Assembly (NCBI RefSeq): GCF_902728265.1
Contig: NZ_CACVBR010000023.1
Location: 1-64,000, forward strand
Length of the DNA: 64,000 bases
From: Chryseobacterium potabilaquae
GTDB lineage: Bacteria > Bacteroidota > Bacteroidia > Flavobacteriales > Weeksellaceae
Direction of reading: 5' to 3'
In this document: positions 1 to 10,087 of the stretch, in pieces
Numbering within the stretch: the stretch's first letter is position 1
Layout: every line of letters starts with the position of its first letter
Translations under genes and position numbers: made by a program
Notes under the pieces: generated by a model
What the model saw: the letters and a program-made list of their open reading frames with translations, nothing else
What the model was told of the DNA's origin: nothing
Database searches by the model: none

Positions 1-92
1 ACAATCCGCACAGGATGATCCATAGGAATCAGGTCGTCAAAAGTATGCGGAAATAAAACCAGCTGATTTTGATTATAATGCCTAAAAGCCAT
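1..92 (-). CDS. Transposase, N-terminal part (IS1182-like), cut by window edge
   Basis: The minus strand reads open from an ATG at base 92 to the window edge, giving 30 codons beginning MAFRHYNQNQLVLFPH and containing the phrase LIPMDHPVRI. That phrase, a leucine/isoleucine-proline followed by DHPVR, is typical of the N-terminal domain (DUF772-like) of IS1182/IS5-group transposases, placed before the DDE catalytic core. Only the first residues are visible, so I cannot say whether the element is complete or active. The matching end of the element should lie between this start and the gapA terminator, but I could not identify an inverted repeat there with confidence. Confidence 0.6.
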   Translation of the reverse strand, partial: MAFRHYNQNQLVLFPHTFDDLIPMDHPVRI

Positions 93-165
93 ATATCTAA
101 TTGATTACTAAATAAATATACAAAAAACAAATCAAAATGTATAAAAATTATTCACTTTTTAACAA

Positions 166-193
166 GAAAAACCGCCTCAGTTGTGAGACGGCT
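166..193 (-). terminator. Intrinsic terminator of the pfkA-gapA unit
   Basis: Read on the minus strand, GCCGTCTC and GAGGCGGT form a stem (one mismatch) around a six-base loop and are followed by TTTTTCTTG. It lies about 30 bases after the gapA stop. Confidence 0.75.
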
Positions 194-223
194 TCCATAT
201 ATAATTAGGCTATTGGTATTTAC

Positions 224-2247
<2,024 letters not shown>

Positions 2248-2267
2248 CTAGTAAAAAATTTCGAACA

Positions 2268-2275
2268 CAAATCTA
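2268..2275 (-). promoter_or_regulatory. Putative -7 box of the pfkA-gapA promoter
   Basis: On the minus strand this reads TAGATTTG, matching the Bacteroidetes -7 consensus TAnnTTTG. I see no good TTG element at the usual distance upstream, so the call rests on the -7 box and its position. Confidence 0.45.
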
Positions 2276-2388
2276 CAAAAACAAGTTCACATTATAATGG
2301 TATGTTAATAATAGTTTTAAATATAAATTATTCACAACTACTAATAATAATTTGTCTTACCATAGACTTCTTTTTTCTGGGATAATAA

Positions 2389-3147
2389 TTACCATTTCTC
2401 TGTTAAATATTTCCAATATCTTCTTGGGACATGCTGAATATGGAGTTTTAAATTCTTTCGTTCAATAATATTAGTATGGGTGAAGTACCTTTGCCAAAGT
2501 TTCTGATATCTTTTTTCCTCATCATGAAATTGTTGTTGATATGTATTGAGATCTAATTTTTCTTCAGGATAAAAGAATTCACAGGTCTTTAGATCATACA
2601 AAACCCCGTAGTTTCTTCTAATATCATAAATCATCCATTTCTGATCTTGATAACGATCTTTAAAATGTTTTCGAATTAAAGGAATGACATTAAAATCAGG
2701 TTCAATTTTAGCAAAGAAAACTCCATCCTGCATTTTTTCAAAACGAACAAAGGCGGTCATTCTATGGCGTTCTCTATCAACAGATTTACAGATTTTAGAA
2801 ATTTTTAAAATATCATTGTCTGCAAAATTCTGTAAAATATTGTCTTTTGGATATTTGATGGATTGTTTTACGGCAGCTAGAATCAGGTTTTCCATTTGGG
2901 GATTCTCCGATAAAAAAACTTTTAACAAATGATGAATTCCGGATTTTCCTATATTTTGTTCTAAGCTAGCGAGAACTCTTTCTGCTTTATTGTTTTGGGT
3001 AATAATCTCATGAATTTCTGCAAAAATATTTTCCTGATGAAACCTTTCTCCGTTGACAATTTCTACATCTTTAAAACGATATTCAAAAACTTCAAATATT
3101 GCTGTTAAGAGTCCATCAAAACTTCCGTCATAGAGTAGGGTGTTCAT
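2389..3147 (-). CDS. DUF4130-family DNA-metabolism protein partnered with a radical SAM enzyme
   Basis: A 252-residue soluble protein without signal peptide. Its opening (LLYDGSFDGLLTAIFEVFEYRF) and later blocks around RERHRMTAFVRFEK, FAKIEPDFNVIPLI and RYQDQKWMIYDIRRNYG match the family described as a probable DNA metabolism protein linked to a radical SAM enzyme (TIGR03915/DUF4130). In other bacteria this domain can be fused to, or encoded beside, a UdgX-like uracil-DNA glycosylase domain. Here it sits 44 bases downstream of the radical SAM gene on the same strand, which is the expected pairing, but no glycosylase is nearby. Biochemical function is not established; a role in recognising or processing damaged DNA is inferred from the association. 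Confidence 0.85.
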   Translation of the reverse strand: MNTLLYDGSFDGLLTAIFEVFEYRFKDVEIVNGERFHQENIFAEIHEIITQNNKAERVLASLEQNIGKSGIHHLLKVFLSENPQMENLILAAVKQSIKYPKDNILQNFADNDILKISKICKSVDRERHRMTAFVRFEKMQDGVFFAKIEPDFNVIPLIRKHFKDRYQDQKWMIYDIRRNYGVLYDLKTCEFFYPEEKLDLNTYQQQFHDEEKRYQKLWQRYFTHTNIIERKNLKLHIQHVPRRYWKYLTEKW

Positions 3148-3191
3148 AGATTAATAAATTTTTTATGAATAATTTATACTGTTATTCCACC

Positions 3192-4451
3192 TTAAAATAA
3201 ACTCAACTGTTGCGAAAATTGAGTGTGAAATTTTGAAGAGCTTCCTCCAATCAATATCTTTCTAAAGTTTTTGTCTGTTAAATAAGAAAGATAAGAATTA
3301 CCGGCATTAAAATCAATAAAGTATTTAGCCCGATTGACTGCTGCTCCCAATTTTTTCAAATGATCAATATGTAACACCTGAAAACGTCTCGCATTTATAA
3401 TCTTTTGTGCTGTTTTTACCCCAATTCCAGGAACTCTTAAAATCATTTGATAGTCTGCTGTTTGAAGATTAACAGGGAATTGGTCGAGATGTCGTAAGGC
3501 CCAGCTTAATTTAGGATCCACTTCCAAATCTAAAAAAGGAATACTCGGATCTACAATTTCTTCTGCCTTAAAACCATAAAATCTCATCAGCCAATCTGAC
3601 TGATATAGTCGATTTTCACGAAGCATGGGTACTTCTGTGGTTAAAGAAGGTAATCTTTTATCCTCTAACACTGGAACATAACCCGAATAGTATACTCTTT
3701 TCAGGTTGAAGTTTTTATAAAAATGATCGGCCACTTTTATAATTTGTAAATCATTTTCATTGGTTGCCCCTACAATCATTTGTGTAGATTGTCCGGCTGG
3801 GGCAAATTTTGGAACTTTTCTGAAAATTTTCTTTTCGTCTTTATACTGAGAAATCCCATTTTGAATATATTTCATGGGGCCGAGCATATCCTGTCGATTT
3901 TTTTCAGGAGCCAATAATTTCAATCCACTTTCTGTCGGAATTTCAAGATTGATGGATAATCGGTCAGCGTACAAAGCGGCTTCTTGCATCAATTCATCAC
4001 TGGCACCCGGAATTGATTTTAAATGGATATATCCATTAAAATTTTCTTCCAAACGTAATTTTTTAGCCACACGAACCAAACGTTCCATCGTAGTATCCGC
4101 ATTTTTGAAAATTCCTGAACTTAAAAACAAGCCTTCAATGTAATTTCTGCGGTAAAAGTTAATCGTTAAATCTACAACTTCTTCCACCGTAAAAGCTGCT
4201 CTTTTTATATCGTTTGAACTCCGAGAAACACAGTAAGCACAATCGTAGATACAATGATTGGTCAGTAGAATTTTGAGAAGCGAAACACATCTTCCGTCTT
4301 CTGTATATGTATGACAAATTCCACTTATGGAACTATCTCCTAAAGCGCCTTTTTTATTTTTTCTCGTGCCTCCACTTGATGAGCAAGAAACATCATATTT
4401 TGCTGCATCAGCGAGGATTTCAAGCTTTTCTTTTAGGCGATCAAAATTCAT
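3192..4451 (-). CDS. Putative DNA modification/repair radical SAM protein
   Basis: A 419-residue protein of the TIGR03916 family. The radical SAM cluster motif CxxxCxxC appears as CIYDCAYC around residues 67-74 and would bind a 4Fe-4S cluster and S-adenosylmethionine. Near residues 335-355 there is a helix-hairpin-helix DNA-binding motif with the core VPGIGVKTAQKI, which is why a DNA substrate is suspected. The C-terminus is short and basic. It precedes the DUF4130 partner gene in the same direction, so the two are probably co-transcribed. The substrate and reaction of this family are not known to me, so the repair role is inference from the HhH motif and partner. Confidence 0.9.
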   Translation of the reverse strand: MNFDRLKEKLEILADAAKYDVSCSSSGGTRKNKKGALGDSSISGICHTYTEDGRCVSLLKILLTNHCIYDCAYCVSRSSNDIKRAAFTVEEVVDLTINFYRRNYIEGLFLSSGIFKNADTTMERLVRVAKKLRLEENFNGYIHLKSIPGASDELMQEAALYADRLSINLEIPTESGLKLLAPEKNRQDMLGPMKYIQNGISQYKDEKKIFRKVPKFAPAGQSTQMIVGATNENDLQIIKVADHFYKNFNLKRVYYSGYVPVLEDKRLPSLTTEVPMLRENRLYQSDWLMRFYGFKAEEIVDPSIPFLDLEVDPKLSWALRHLDQFPVNLQTADYQMILRVPGIGVKTAQKIINARRFQVLHIDHLKKLGAAVNRAKYFIDFNAGNSYLSYLTDKNFRKILIGGSSSKFHTQFSQQLSLF

Positions 4452-4587
4452 GGTATATGAATTGAAAATCTAATTTTTCTGTTCAAAAATAATTCTAAAA
4501 TTGATAAATGTCAACCTTTTTTGATTGAAGTTATCAACAAAAGAAAGTCACAAAATCACTATATTTACGCTCCATTAAAGTTATACT

Positions 4588-5919
4588 ATGAATCATAAAC
4601 CAATTGAAGGTTTTTCAAAGCTTTCAAAACAAGGAAAAATCGATTGGCTCATCAACGAATACCTTCAAGGAAATGAAGAATATCAAAATATATTAAAACA
4701 ATATTGGAATGAAAATGTTGAACTTCAGCAACTTCATGAGGAGTTTTCTGAAAATACAGTTTCCAATTTTTATATGCCCTATGGAATTGCTCCAAATTTT
4801 TTGATTGATGGAAAATTATTTGCACTTCCGATGGCTGTAGAAGAAAGTTCAGTTGTAGCGGCAGCGTCAAAGGCTGCAAAATTTTGGATTGATAAAGGAG
4901 GTTTTAAAACAACTATTATAAATAATGAAAAATTGGGTCACACCCATTTTATATTAAATGTTGAACCTCATAAACTTCTTCACTTTTTTAATTTTAGTTT
5001 AAAGAAAAAATTATTTGAAGCAACAGATGATATCACTTCCAACATGAGAAAACGAGGAGGTGGAATTTTGGATATAAAACTTGTGGATAAAACTTCCGAA
5101 ATGCCTAATTATTATCAATTAAAGGCTAGTTTTGATACGGTGGATTCTATGGGAGCGAATTTCATTAATTCTTGTTTAGAACAGTTTGGAAAAACATTGA
5201 AACAAGAGATGACAATCAGTGAAGAATTTACACAAGAAGAGAAAAATTCCTTACAAATTGTGATGAACATTCTTTCTAATTTTACCCCTGATTGTATTGT
5301 AAGAGCTGAAGTTTCCTGTAAAATGGAAGATTTAAAAGATGATAGTGGTATTTCTCCTGAAGAATTTGCTCAGAAATTTAAACAAGCCGTAACGATAGCA
5401 GAAATAGAACCTTTTCGAGCCACAACTCATAACAAAGGAGTGATGAATGGAGTGGATGCAGTGGTAATTGCGACCGGGAATGATTTTAGAGCAACAGAAG
5501 CTTGTGCGCATGCCTATGCGGCAAGGGATGGACAATATAGATCTTTAACACATTGTACAATAGATCATGGTGTTTTTCGGTTTTGGATTGATCTTCCAAT
5601 TTCGGTAGGTGTAGTGGGAGGATTGACTAATCTTCACCCATTAGTAAAATTTTCATTAGCACTTCTTGGAAAACCTTCTGCACAGGAATTGATGAGTATT
5701 CTAGCGGTTTCAGGTTTAGCACAAAACTTTGCAGCATTGCGTTCTTTAGTGACCACAGGTATTCAGAAAGGTCATATGAAAATGCATTTGTTAAATATTT
5801 TGAACCAACTGGGTGCTACAGAAGAAGAGAAACAGTATTTTGTGAACTATTTTAAAGATAAAACAGTAAGTCATCATGAAGTAATTCATGAGTTTAACAG
5901 AATGAGAGAGGCAGATTAA
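4588..5919 (+). CDS. mvaA: Hydroxymethylglutaryl-CoA reductase, class II (bacterial) type
   Basis: Interconverts HMG-CoA and mevalonate; in Bacteroidetes that use the mevalonate route this supplies isoprenoids. The 443-residue size matches class II bacterial enzymes. Recognisable blocks are AVEESSVVAAASKAAKFW, the DSMGANF motif with the substrate-contacting residues, the NKGVMNGVDAVVIATGNDFRA segment with the dinucleotide-binding region, and a C-terminal QKGHMKMHL containing the catalytic histidine. No signal peptide or membrane span, as expected for the soluble class. It stands alone between divergent neighbours. Whether it works in the synthetic or degradative direction cannot be told from sequence. 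Confidence 0.95.
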   Translation: MNHKPIEGFSKLSKQGKIDWLINEYLQGNEEYQNILKQYWNENVELQQLHEEFSENTVSNFYMPYGIAPNFLIDGKLFALPMAVEESSVVAAASKAAKFWIDKGGFKTTIINNEKLGHTHFILNVEPHKLLHFFNFSLKKKLFEATDDITSNMRKRGGGILDIKLVDKTSEMPNYYQLKASFDTVDSMGANFINSCLEQFGKTLKQEMTISEEFTQEEKNSLQIVMNILSNFTPDCIVRAEVSCKMEDLKDDSGISPEEFAQKFKQAVTIAEIEPFRATTHNKGVMNGVDAVVIATGNDFRATEACAHAYAARDGQYRSLTHCTIDHGVFRFWIDLPISVGVVGGLTNLHPLVKFSLALLGKPSAQELMSILAVSGLAQNFAALRSLVTTGIQKGHMKMHLLNILNQLGATEEEKQYFVNYFKDKTVSHHEVIHEFNRMREAD

Positions 5920-6000
5920 GTAAAAATTATCTAATTCCTAATGAGAAATTTGTCATTATAATAATAAAGTTTATTATCTAAAAATTGTAACTTAATAAAA

Positions 6001-6387
6001 ATGAAAACAATTACTTTAGTTTTTGGAGCGATTTATGGAATGTTATCTATAATTCTGGGAGCATTTGGAGCACATGCTTTAAAGAAAATTTTGTCTTTGG
6101 AAAAACTAGAAAGTTTTGAAACGGGAGTGAGATACCAAATGTATGCAGCTTTCTTTTTGCTGATAATCGGATACATCTTAAAATTTGATACCACTTCAGA
6201 AAAATGGACTTCAATTTTAATGATTATAGGAACTTTTATGTTTTCTGTAAGTATTTATTTCTTGAGCCTTCAGGATTATTTAGGGGCAAATCTGAAGTTT
6301 TTAGGACCAATTACTCCCCTTGGAGGATTGTTCATGATTATAAGCTGGTTCATGTTAATTATTTATTTTGGAAAGACAAAATTATAA
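6001..6387 (+). CDS. DUF423 family inner-membrane protein
   Basis: A 128-residue protein with four hydrophobic segments. The opening GAIYGMLSIILGAFGAHALKK is the hallmark of the DUF423 family (YgdD-like): an N-terminal transmembrane helix rich in glycine followed by GAFGAHAL. The C-terminal half keeps the conserved FSVSIYFLSL and ITPLGGLFMIISW blocks. The family has no established function. It lies 81 bases after mvaA and 21 bases before the next small secreted-protein gene, all on one strand. Confidence 0.92.
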   Translation: MKTITLVFGAIYGMLSIILGAFGAHALKKILSLEKLESFETGVRYQMYAAFFLLIIGYILKFDTTSEKWTSILMIIGTFMFSVSIYFLSLQDYLGANLKFLGPITPLGGLFMIISWFMLIIYFGKTKL

Positions 6388-6408
6388 TAGTTTATTTAAA
6401 ATGTGAAA

Positions 6409-7014
6409 ATGAATTGTCGATTTATATTGTTTTGCACTACTTTGATCATCACTTTTCTAAGCCTACAAAAAATGGCTGGTCAGGAAAAGAAAAATTTGCT
6501 GAATGAAAATATTTTAACAGAAGTGAAAAATATCCAAAAGCGTTTTTCTGATAGTATTAGTCGTTATGATTACAAAGAAAACTCAGCAGTGTATGATGAA
6601 AAATACAAGAGTTTTTATGGTGAAAAATTAAAAGATCTGAAAAATCTATATCAAAATATATATGATAAAGAGACGATGATTGGAAAAGTAGAAACAATAA
6701 GTGAGGTTTCGTCTCTCACTCAAGTTGAAAATAGAAAACAACTTCAAGATTTACAAAAACGATTGACTACCGATTTTCCGGTTCATTTGTTTAGGAATTA
6801 TAGCGATGGGATATATCGATGTAATTTGAGTTTTACTGTGGATGTTGATGGTAAATTCAAAAGGGTGAAATACAGAGGAGAATCAGGTTTGGAATTTAAT
6901 ATTATCAGTGCATTATTCCTTTATGCAATTGGGGGCTTGGAAAAACCTTTGCTTTATAAAAACACTCCTATTGTTGAAAATTTTTCACAACCCGTTGTGG
7001 TAAGACTGGAATAA
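6409..7014 (+). CDS. Secreted or periplasmic hypothetical protein with a TonB-C-like end
   Basis: About 201 residues. I chose the ATG at 6409 because the frame opens two codons earlier only with GTG. The N-terminus is a hydrophobic signal peptide ending near MAGQ. The middle is charged and probably helical (residues 30-110). The last 70 residues (YRCNLSFTVDVDGKFKRVKYRGESG and onward) resemble the strand-helix-strand pattern of TonB C-terminal domains, but there is no N-terminal TonB anchor or proline-rich linker, so an energy-transducer role is unlikely. I do not recognise a named family. It is probably co-transcribed with the DUF423 gene before it. Confidence 0.7.
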   Translation: MNCRFILFCTTLIITFLSLQKMAGQEKKNLLNENILTEVKNIQKRFSDSISRYDYKENSAVYDEKYKSFYGEKLKDLKNLYQNIYDKETMIGKVETISEVSSLTQVENRKQLQDLQKRLTTDFPVHLFRNYSDGIYRCNLSFTVDVDGKFKRVKYRGESGLEFNIISALFLYAIGGLEKPLLYKNTPIVENFSQPVVVRLE

Positions 7015-7077
7015 ATCTTAACTGATTAAAATATTGAAAGAAATGATGATTTTTTTACTCTTCAAAATAAATCAAAA

Positions 7078-8355
7078 ATGAAAATTAACAGACGACGACA
7101 ATTAATCAAAACATTTGATCTTTTGGACCAACCCATCAGATTTAATCCTTTTGTTTTCAGTCGTATTTTTTTCATGTGGGCAATTACAGGTTTGGTTGGA
7201 GGAGTTATTGCTGGGTTTTACTGGGTTGTTCTTGAACATTTTACGGAATTTTTAGCTAAATTTCACGGATGGATGGTGATTCCCACTATGGCAATTTGTG
7301 GTTTGTTGGCAGGATTGGTCATTCATTGGATTGGTGATCCGGGGGAAATTCATTTGATTGTGAATAATATAAGATTCAATAAGGGAAAATTAGATCCTAA
7401 AAATAATCCATCCATGATTTTGTCATCACTTTTTTGTGTAGCGTCAGGAGGAAGTTTGGGGCCTGAAGCTCCTTTGGTGCAGGTTACAGGATCTACGGGA
7501 ACTTGGTTGGGTAAAATTTTCAGACTAAAAGGAGAAGAATTACGATCATTAAGTATTGCCGGAATGGCATCCGGATTTACAGCCTTATTTGGAGCTCCTC
7601 TTGGAGGAAGCTTATTTTCCTTGGAAATTCTTCATCATAAACACGCTGTGGAATATTATAAAGCTATTATTCCTGCATTGGTGGCCAGCTGTTTTAGCTA
7701 TTTCGTTTTTGCCCTTATCATTCATTTGGGAATAGGAGCAACATGGGGATTGAAGGCGTACCACTATACCGGTGTATATGATTTTGTATATGCTGCAATG
7801 TTTGGAACGATAGGAGCTTTATTGGGTTGGATATTTATTTTTGTAGTAAAATTTTTTAAAAAAATATTTGAATACACAAAGTTTCCTATTTATATTAAAA
7901 CTTTTATCGGAGGAATTATTTTAGGTATTATAGCCTATTATTTTCCCATTACAAGATATTTTGGACATCATGAAATTAATACCCTTATTGATGGAAACTT
8001 TACGATAAGTTTTCTTGTATGGATTTTAATATTCAAAATATTGGCGATTGCCATCACAGTAACTTCAGGATGGAGAGGTGGTTTTATTATTCCTTTGTTT
8101 TTTGTAGGAACAACTTTAGGATTAATTATTCACGAAGTATTTCCTACGGTGGATACTACTTTAGCTATTGTAAGTTGTATGGCAGCAATTAATTCTTGTG
8201 TGACAAGAACCCCAATGAGCACAACCATTATTTTGGGGGCATTAACAGGTTTTACTTATTTTGTGCCAATACTTTTTGCGAGCTTAACAGGATATTTTCT
8301 GGCGCCTAAAATTCCCTTTATTGGCTCTCAATCTGAAAAATTAATCGAAGAATAA
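7078..8355 (+). CDS. ClC-family chloride channel or proton/chloride antiporter
   Basis: A 425-residue polytopic membrane protein of the voltage-gated chloride channel family. The selectivity-filter blocks are recognisable: ASGGSLGPEAPLVQ (the GxEGP-like filter, with the glutamate gate position as GPEAP), MASGFTALFGAPLGGSLFSLE, and the late GWRGGFIIPLFFVG segment. The C-terminal NSCVTRTPMSTTIILG matches the last filter region. No CBS domains follow, so it is the short bacterial form. About ten hydrophobic helices are visible. It could act in acid resistance or halide export; the sequence does not decide between channel and exchanger. Confidence 0.92.
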   Translation: MKINRRRQLIKTFDLLDQPIRFNPFVFSRIFFMWAITGLVGGVIAGFYWVVLEHFTEFLAKFHGWMVIPTMAICGLLAGLVIHWIGDPGEIHLIVNNIRFNKGKLDPKNNPSMILSSLFCVASGGSLGPEAPLVQVTGSTGTWLGKIFRLKGEELRSLSIAGMASGFTALFGAPLGGSLFSLEILHHKHAVEYYKAIIPALVASCFSYFVFALIIHLGIGATWGLKAYHYTGVYDFVYAAMFGTIGALLGWIFIFVVKFFKKIFEYTKFPIYIKTFIGGIILGIIAYYFPITRYFGHHEINTLIDGNFTISFLVWILIFKILAIAITVTSGWRGGFIIPLFFVGTTLGLIIHEVFPTVDTTLAIVSCMAAINSCVTRTPMSTTIILGALTGFTYFVPILFASLTGYFLAPKIPFIGSQSEKLIEE

Positions 8356-8418
8356 AGCCAATTTATACCATATGGTAAAAATCAAGAGGAGTAAACTTTA
8401 ATTTTTAAGTTTAGAATC

Positions 8419-8448
8419 TTGAACTTCCATGTCTTTTTAGTAAATTTG
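8419..8448 (+). promoter_or_regulatory. Promoter of sucC
   Basis: TTG at 8419-8421, then 19 bases, then TAAATTTG at 8441-8448. Both elements and the spacing match the flavobacterial -33/-7 consensus. Predicted transcription start is about 30 bases before the ATG. Confidence 0.7.
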
Positions 8449-8486
8449 TCAACCTTTAAATTTTAAAATAAAATAATAAAAATAAT

Positions 8487-9677
8487 ATGAATCTTCACGA
8501 GTATCAATCAAAAGAGATTTTATCAAAGTACGGGGTATCAATCCAACGTGGTTTCGTAGCGAATAATGTAGACGAAGCTGTAGCTGCAGCTGAAAAACTT
8601 ACTGCTGAAACAGGAGCACAAGGTTGGGTTGTAAAAGCACAAATCCATGCAGGTGGACGTGGTAAAGGAGGCGGTGTAAAGTTTTCTCCAAATATGGATA
8701 AACTAAAAGAAAACGCTCAGAATATCATTGGGATGCAGTTGGTAACTCCTCAAACTTCAGCTGAAGGTAAAAAAGTGAATTCTGTTTTGGTTGCAGAGGA
8801 TGTATATTATCCTGGAGAGTCGGAAACAAAAGAGTTTTATGTATCTATTCTTTTAGATAGAGCGTTAGGTAAAAATACAGTAGTGTATTCTACGGAAGGA
8901 GGTATGGATATTGAGCATGTTGCTGAAGTGACTCCTCACCTTATTCATAAAGAAACTATTGATCCTGCTTTGGGTTTACAAGGTTTCCAAGCTAGAAAAA
9001 TTGCTTTCAACCTAGGACTTGAAGGAAGTGCATTTAAGGAATTTGTGAAATTTATTACTTCGTTATATAACGCATATACAGGTATTGATGCTTCTCTTTT
9101 TGAAATCAATCCAGTATTAAAAACTTCAGATAATAAAATTATTGCAGTAGATGCTAAAGTAACGCTAGATGATAATTCATTATTCCGTCATAAAGATTTA
9201 GCTGAACTTAGAGATAAGAGAGAAGAAGATCCAATGGATGTTGAAGCAGGTGATGCTGGTCTTAATTTCGTGAAATTAGATGGTAATGTTGCTTGTATGG
9301 TTAATGGAGCGGGACTTGCAATGGCGACAATGGATATCATTAAATTATCAGGAGGTAACCCTGCGAACTTCCTTGATGTGGGAGGTACTGCAGATGCGCA
9401 GAGAGTGCAAACTGCTTTTGGAATTATTTTAAGAGATCCCAATGTAAAAGCAATCCTTATTAATATATTTGGAGGTATCGTAAGATGTGATAGAGTTGCT
9501 CAAGGTGTTGTGGATGCTTATAAAGCAATGGGAAATATTCCAGTTCCAATCATTGTTAGACTACAAGGGACAAATGCCGTTGAAGCTAAAAAGATTATCG
9601 ATGAATCTGGATTGAATGTTCATTCCGCTATTACTCTTGAAGAGGCTGCAAATAAAGTAAAGGAAGTATTGGCTTAA
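8487..9677 (+). CDS. sucC: Succinate-CoA ligase (ADP-forming) beta subunit
   Basis: Beta chain of succinyl-CoA synthetase, which makes ATP or GTP from succinyl-CoA in the TCA cycle. Normal length of 396 residues. The N-terminus MNLHEYQSKEIL is diagnostic, followed by the ATP-grasp domain (QIHAGGRGKGGGVKF) and the C-terminal CoA-ligase-like domain with NGAGLAMATMD, GGTADAQRVQ and NIFGGIVRCD. The alpha subunit gene sucD is not adjacent: the gene is followed at once by a strong terminator. In this organism the two subunits must therefore be encoded at separate loci. Confidence 0.97.
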   Translation: MNLHEYQSKEILSKYGVSIQRGFVANNVDEAVAAAEKLTAETGAQGWVVKAQIHAGGRGKGGGVKFSPNMDKLKENAQNIIGMQLVTPQTSAEGKKVNSVLVAEDVYYPGESETKEFYVSILLDRALGKNTVVYSTEGGMDIEHVAEVTPHLIHKETIDPALGLQGFQARKIAFNLGLEGSAFKEFVKFITSLYNAYTGIDASLFEINPVLKTSDNKIIAVDAKVTLDDNSLFRHKDLAELRDKREEDPMDVEAGDAGLNFVKLDGNVACMVNGAGLAMATMDIIKLSGGNPANFLDVGGTADAQRVQTAFGIILRDPNVKAILINIFGGIVRCDRVAQGVVDAYKAMGNIPVPIIVRLQGTNAVEAKKIIDESGLNVHSAITLEEAANKVKEVLA

Positions 9678-9701
9678 TCTAAAACTTTTTAATAATATAT
9701 T

Positions 9702-9728
9702 AAAACCGTTTTTTTAAACGGTTTTTTT
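9702..9728 (+). terminator. Intrinsic terminator after sucC
   Basis: AAAACCGTTT pairs with AAACGGTTTT around a short T-rich loop, followed by a run of T. It lies 25 bases past the sucC stop. Confidence 0.85.
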
Positions 9729-10087
9729 GTTAGAAAATAGTAAATAAAAATTCTGAAATTTTTATATTTATAATAGTAGGTTTTACAATTGAATTATAGT
9801 AGTATTTTTCTATTTGGTTTCATTGACTATAAACGTTAGGTGGGGATTGGTTCTCATTTAGTTACTAAAAAGTAAAACACTAAATAAGAAGATTGTTATC
9901 ATTATTATATTTTTTCGATCATTAATTATAACAAGGGAGAAAGTTGATCTGTAATCATTTCTTCTATTAATGAAAAAAAAGATGTTTTTGATAGTAATAG
10001 CCCTGTTTATTGATATCCTAAACTATTTGCTAATATAAGTTTTAGAAAGATTGTCATAAAATATTAATATATAAAAAAGAAACTATC
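9729..10087. other. Non-coding stretch before the reprolysin gene
   Basis: About 360 bases of very AT-rich DNA. I see no recognisable RNA gene. The only small frame of note is a 22-codon run from 9970 encoding a basic start and a hydrophobic segment (MKKKMFLIVIALF), which could be a stray signal-peptide relic or a tiny membrane peptide. The promoter of the following protease gene should lie here but no clear -7 box stood out. Confidence 0.4.
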
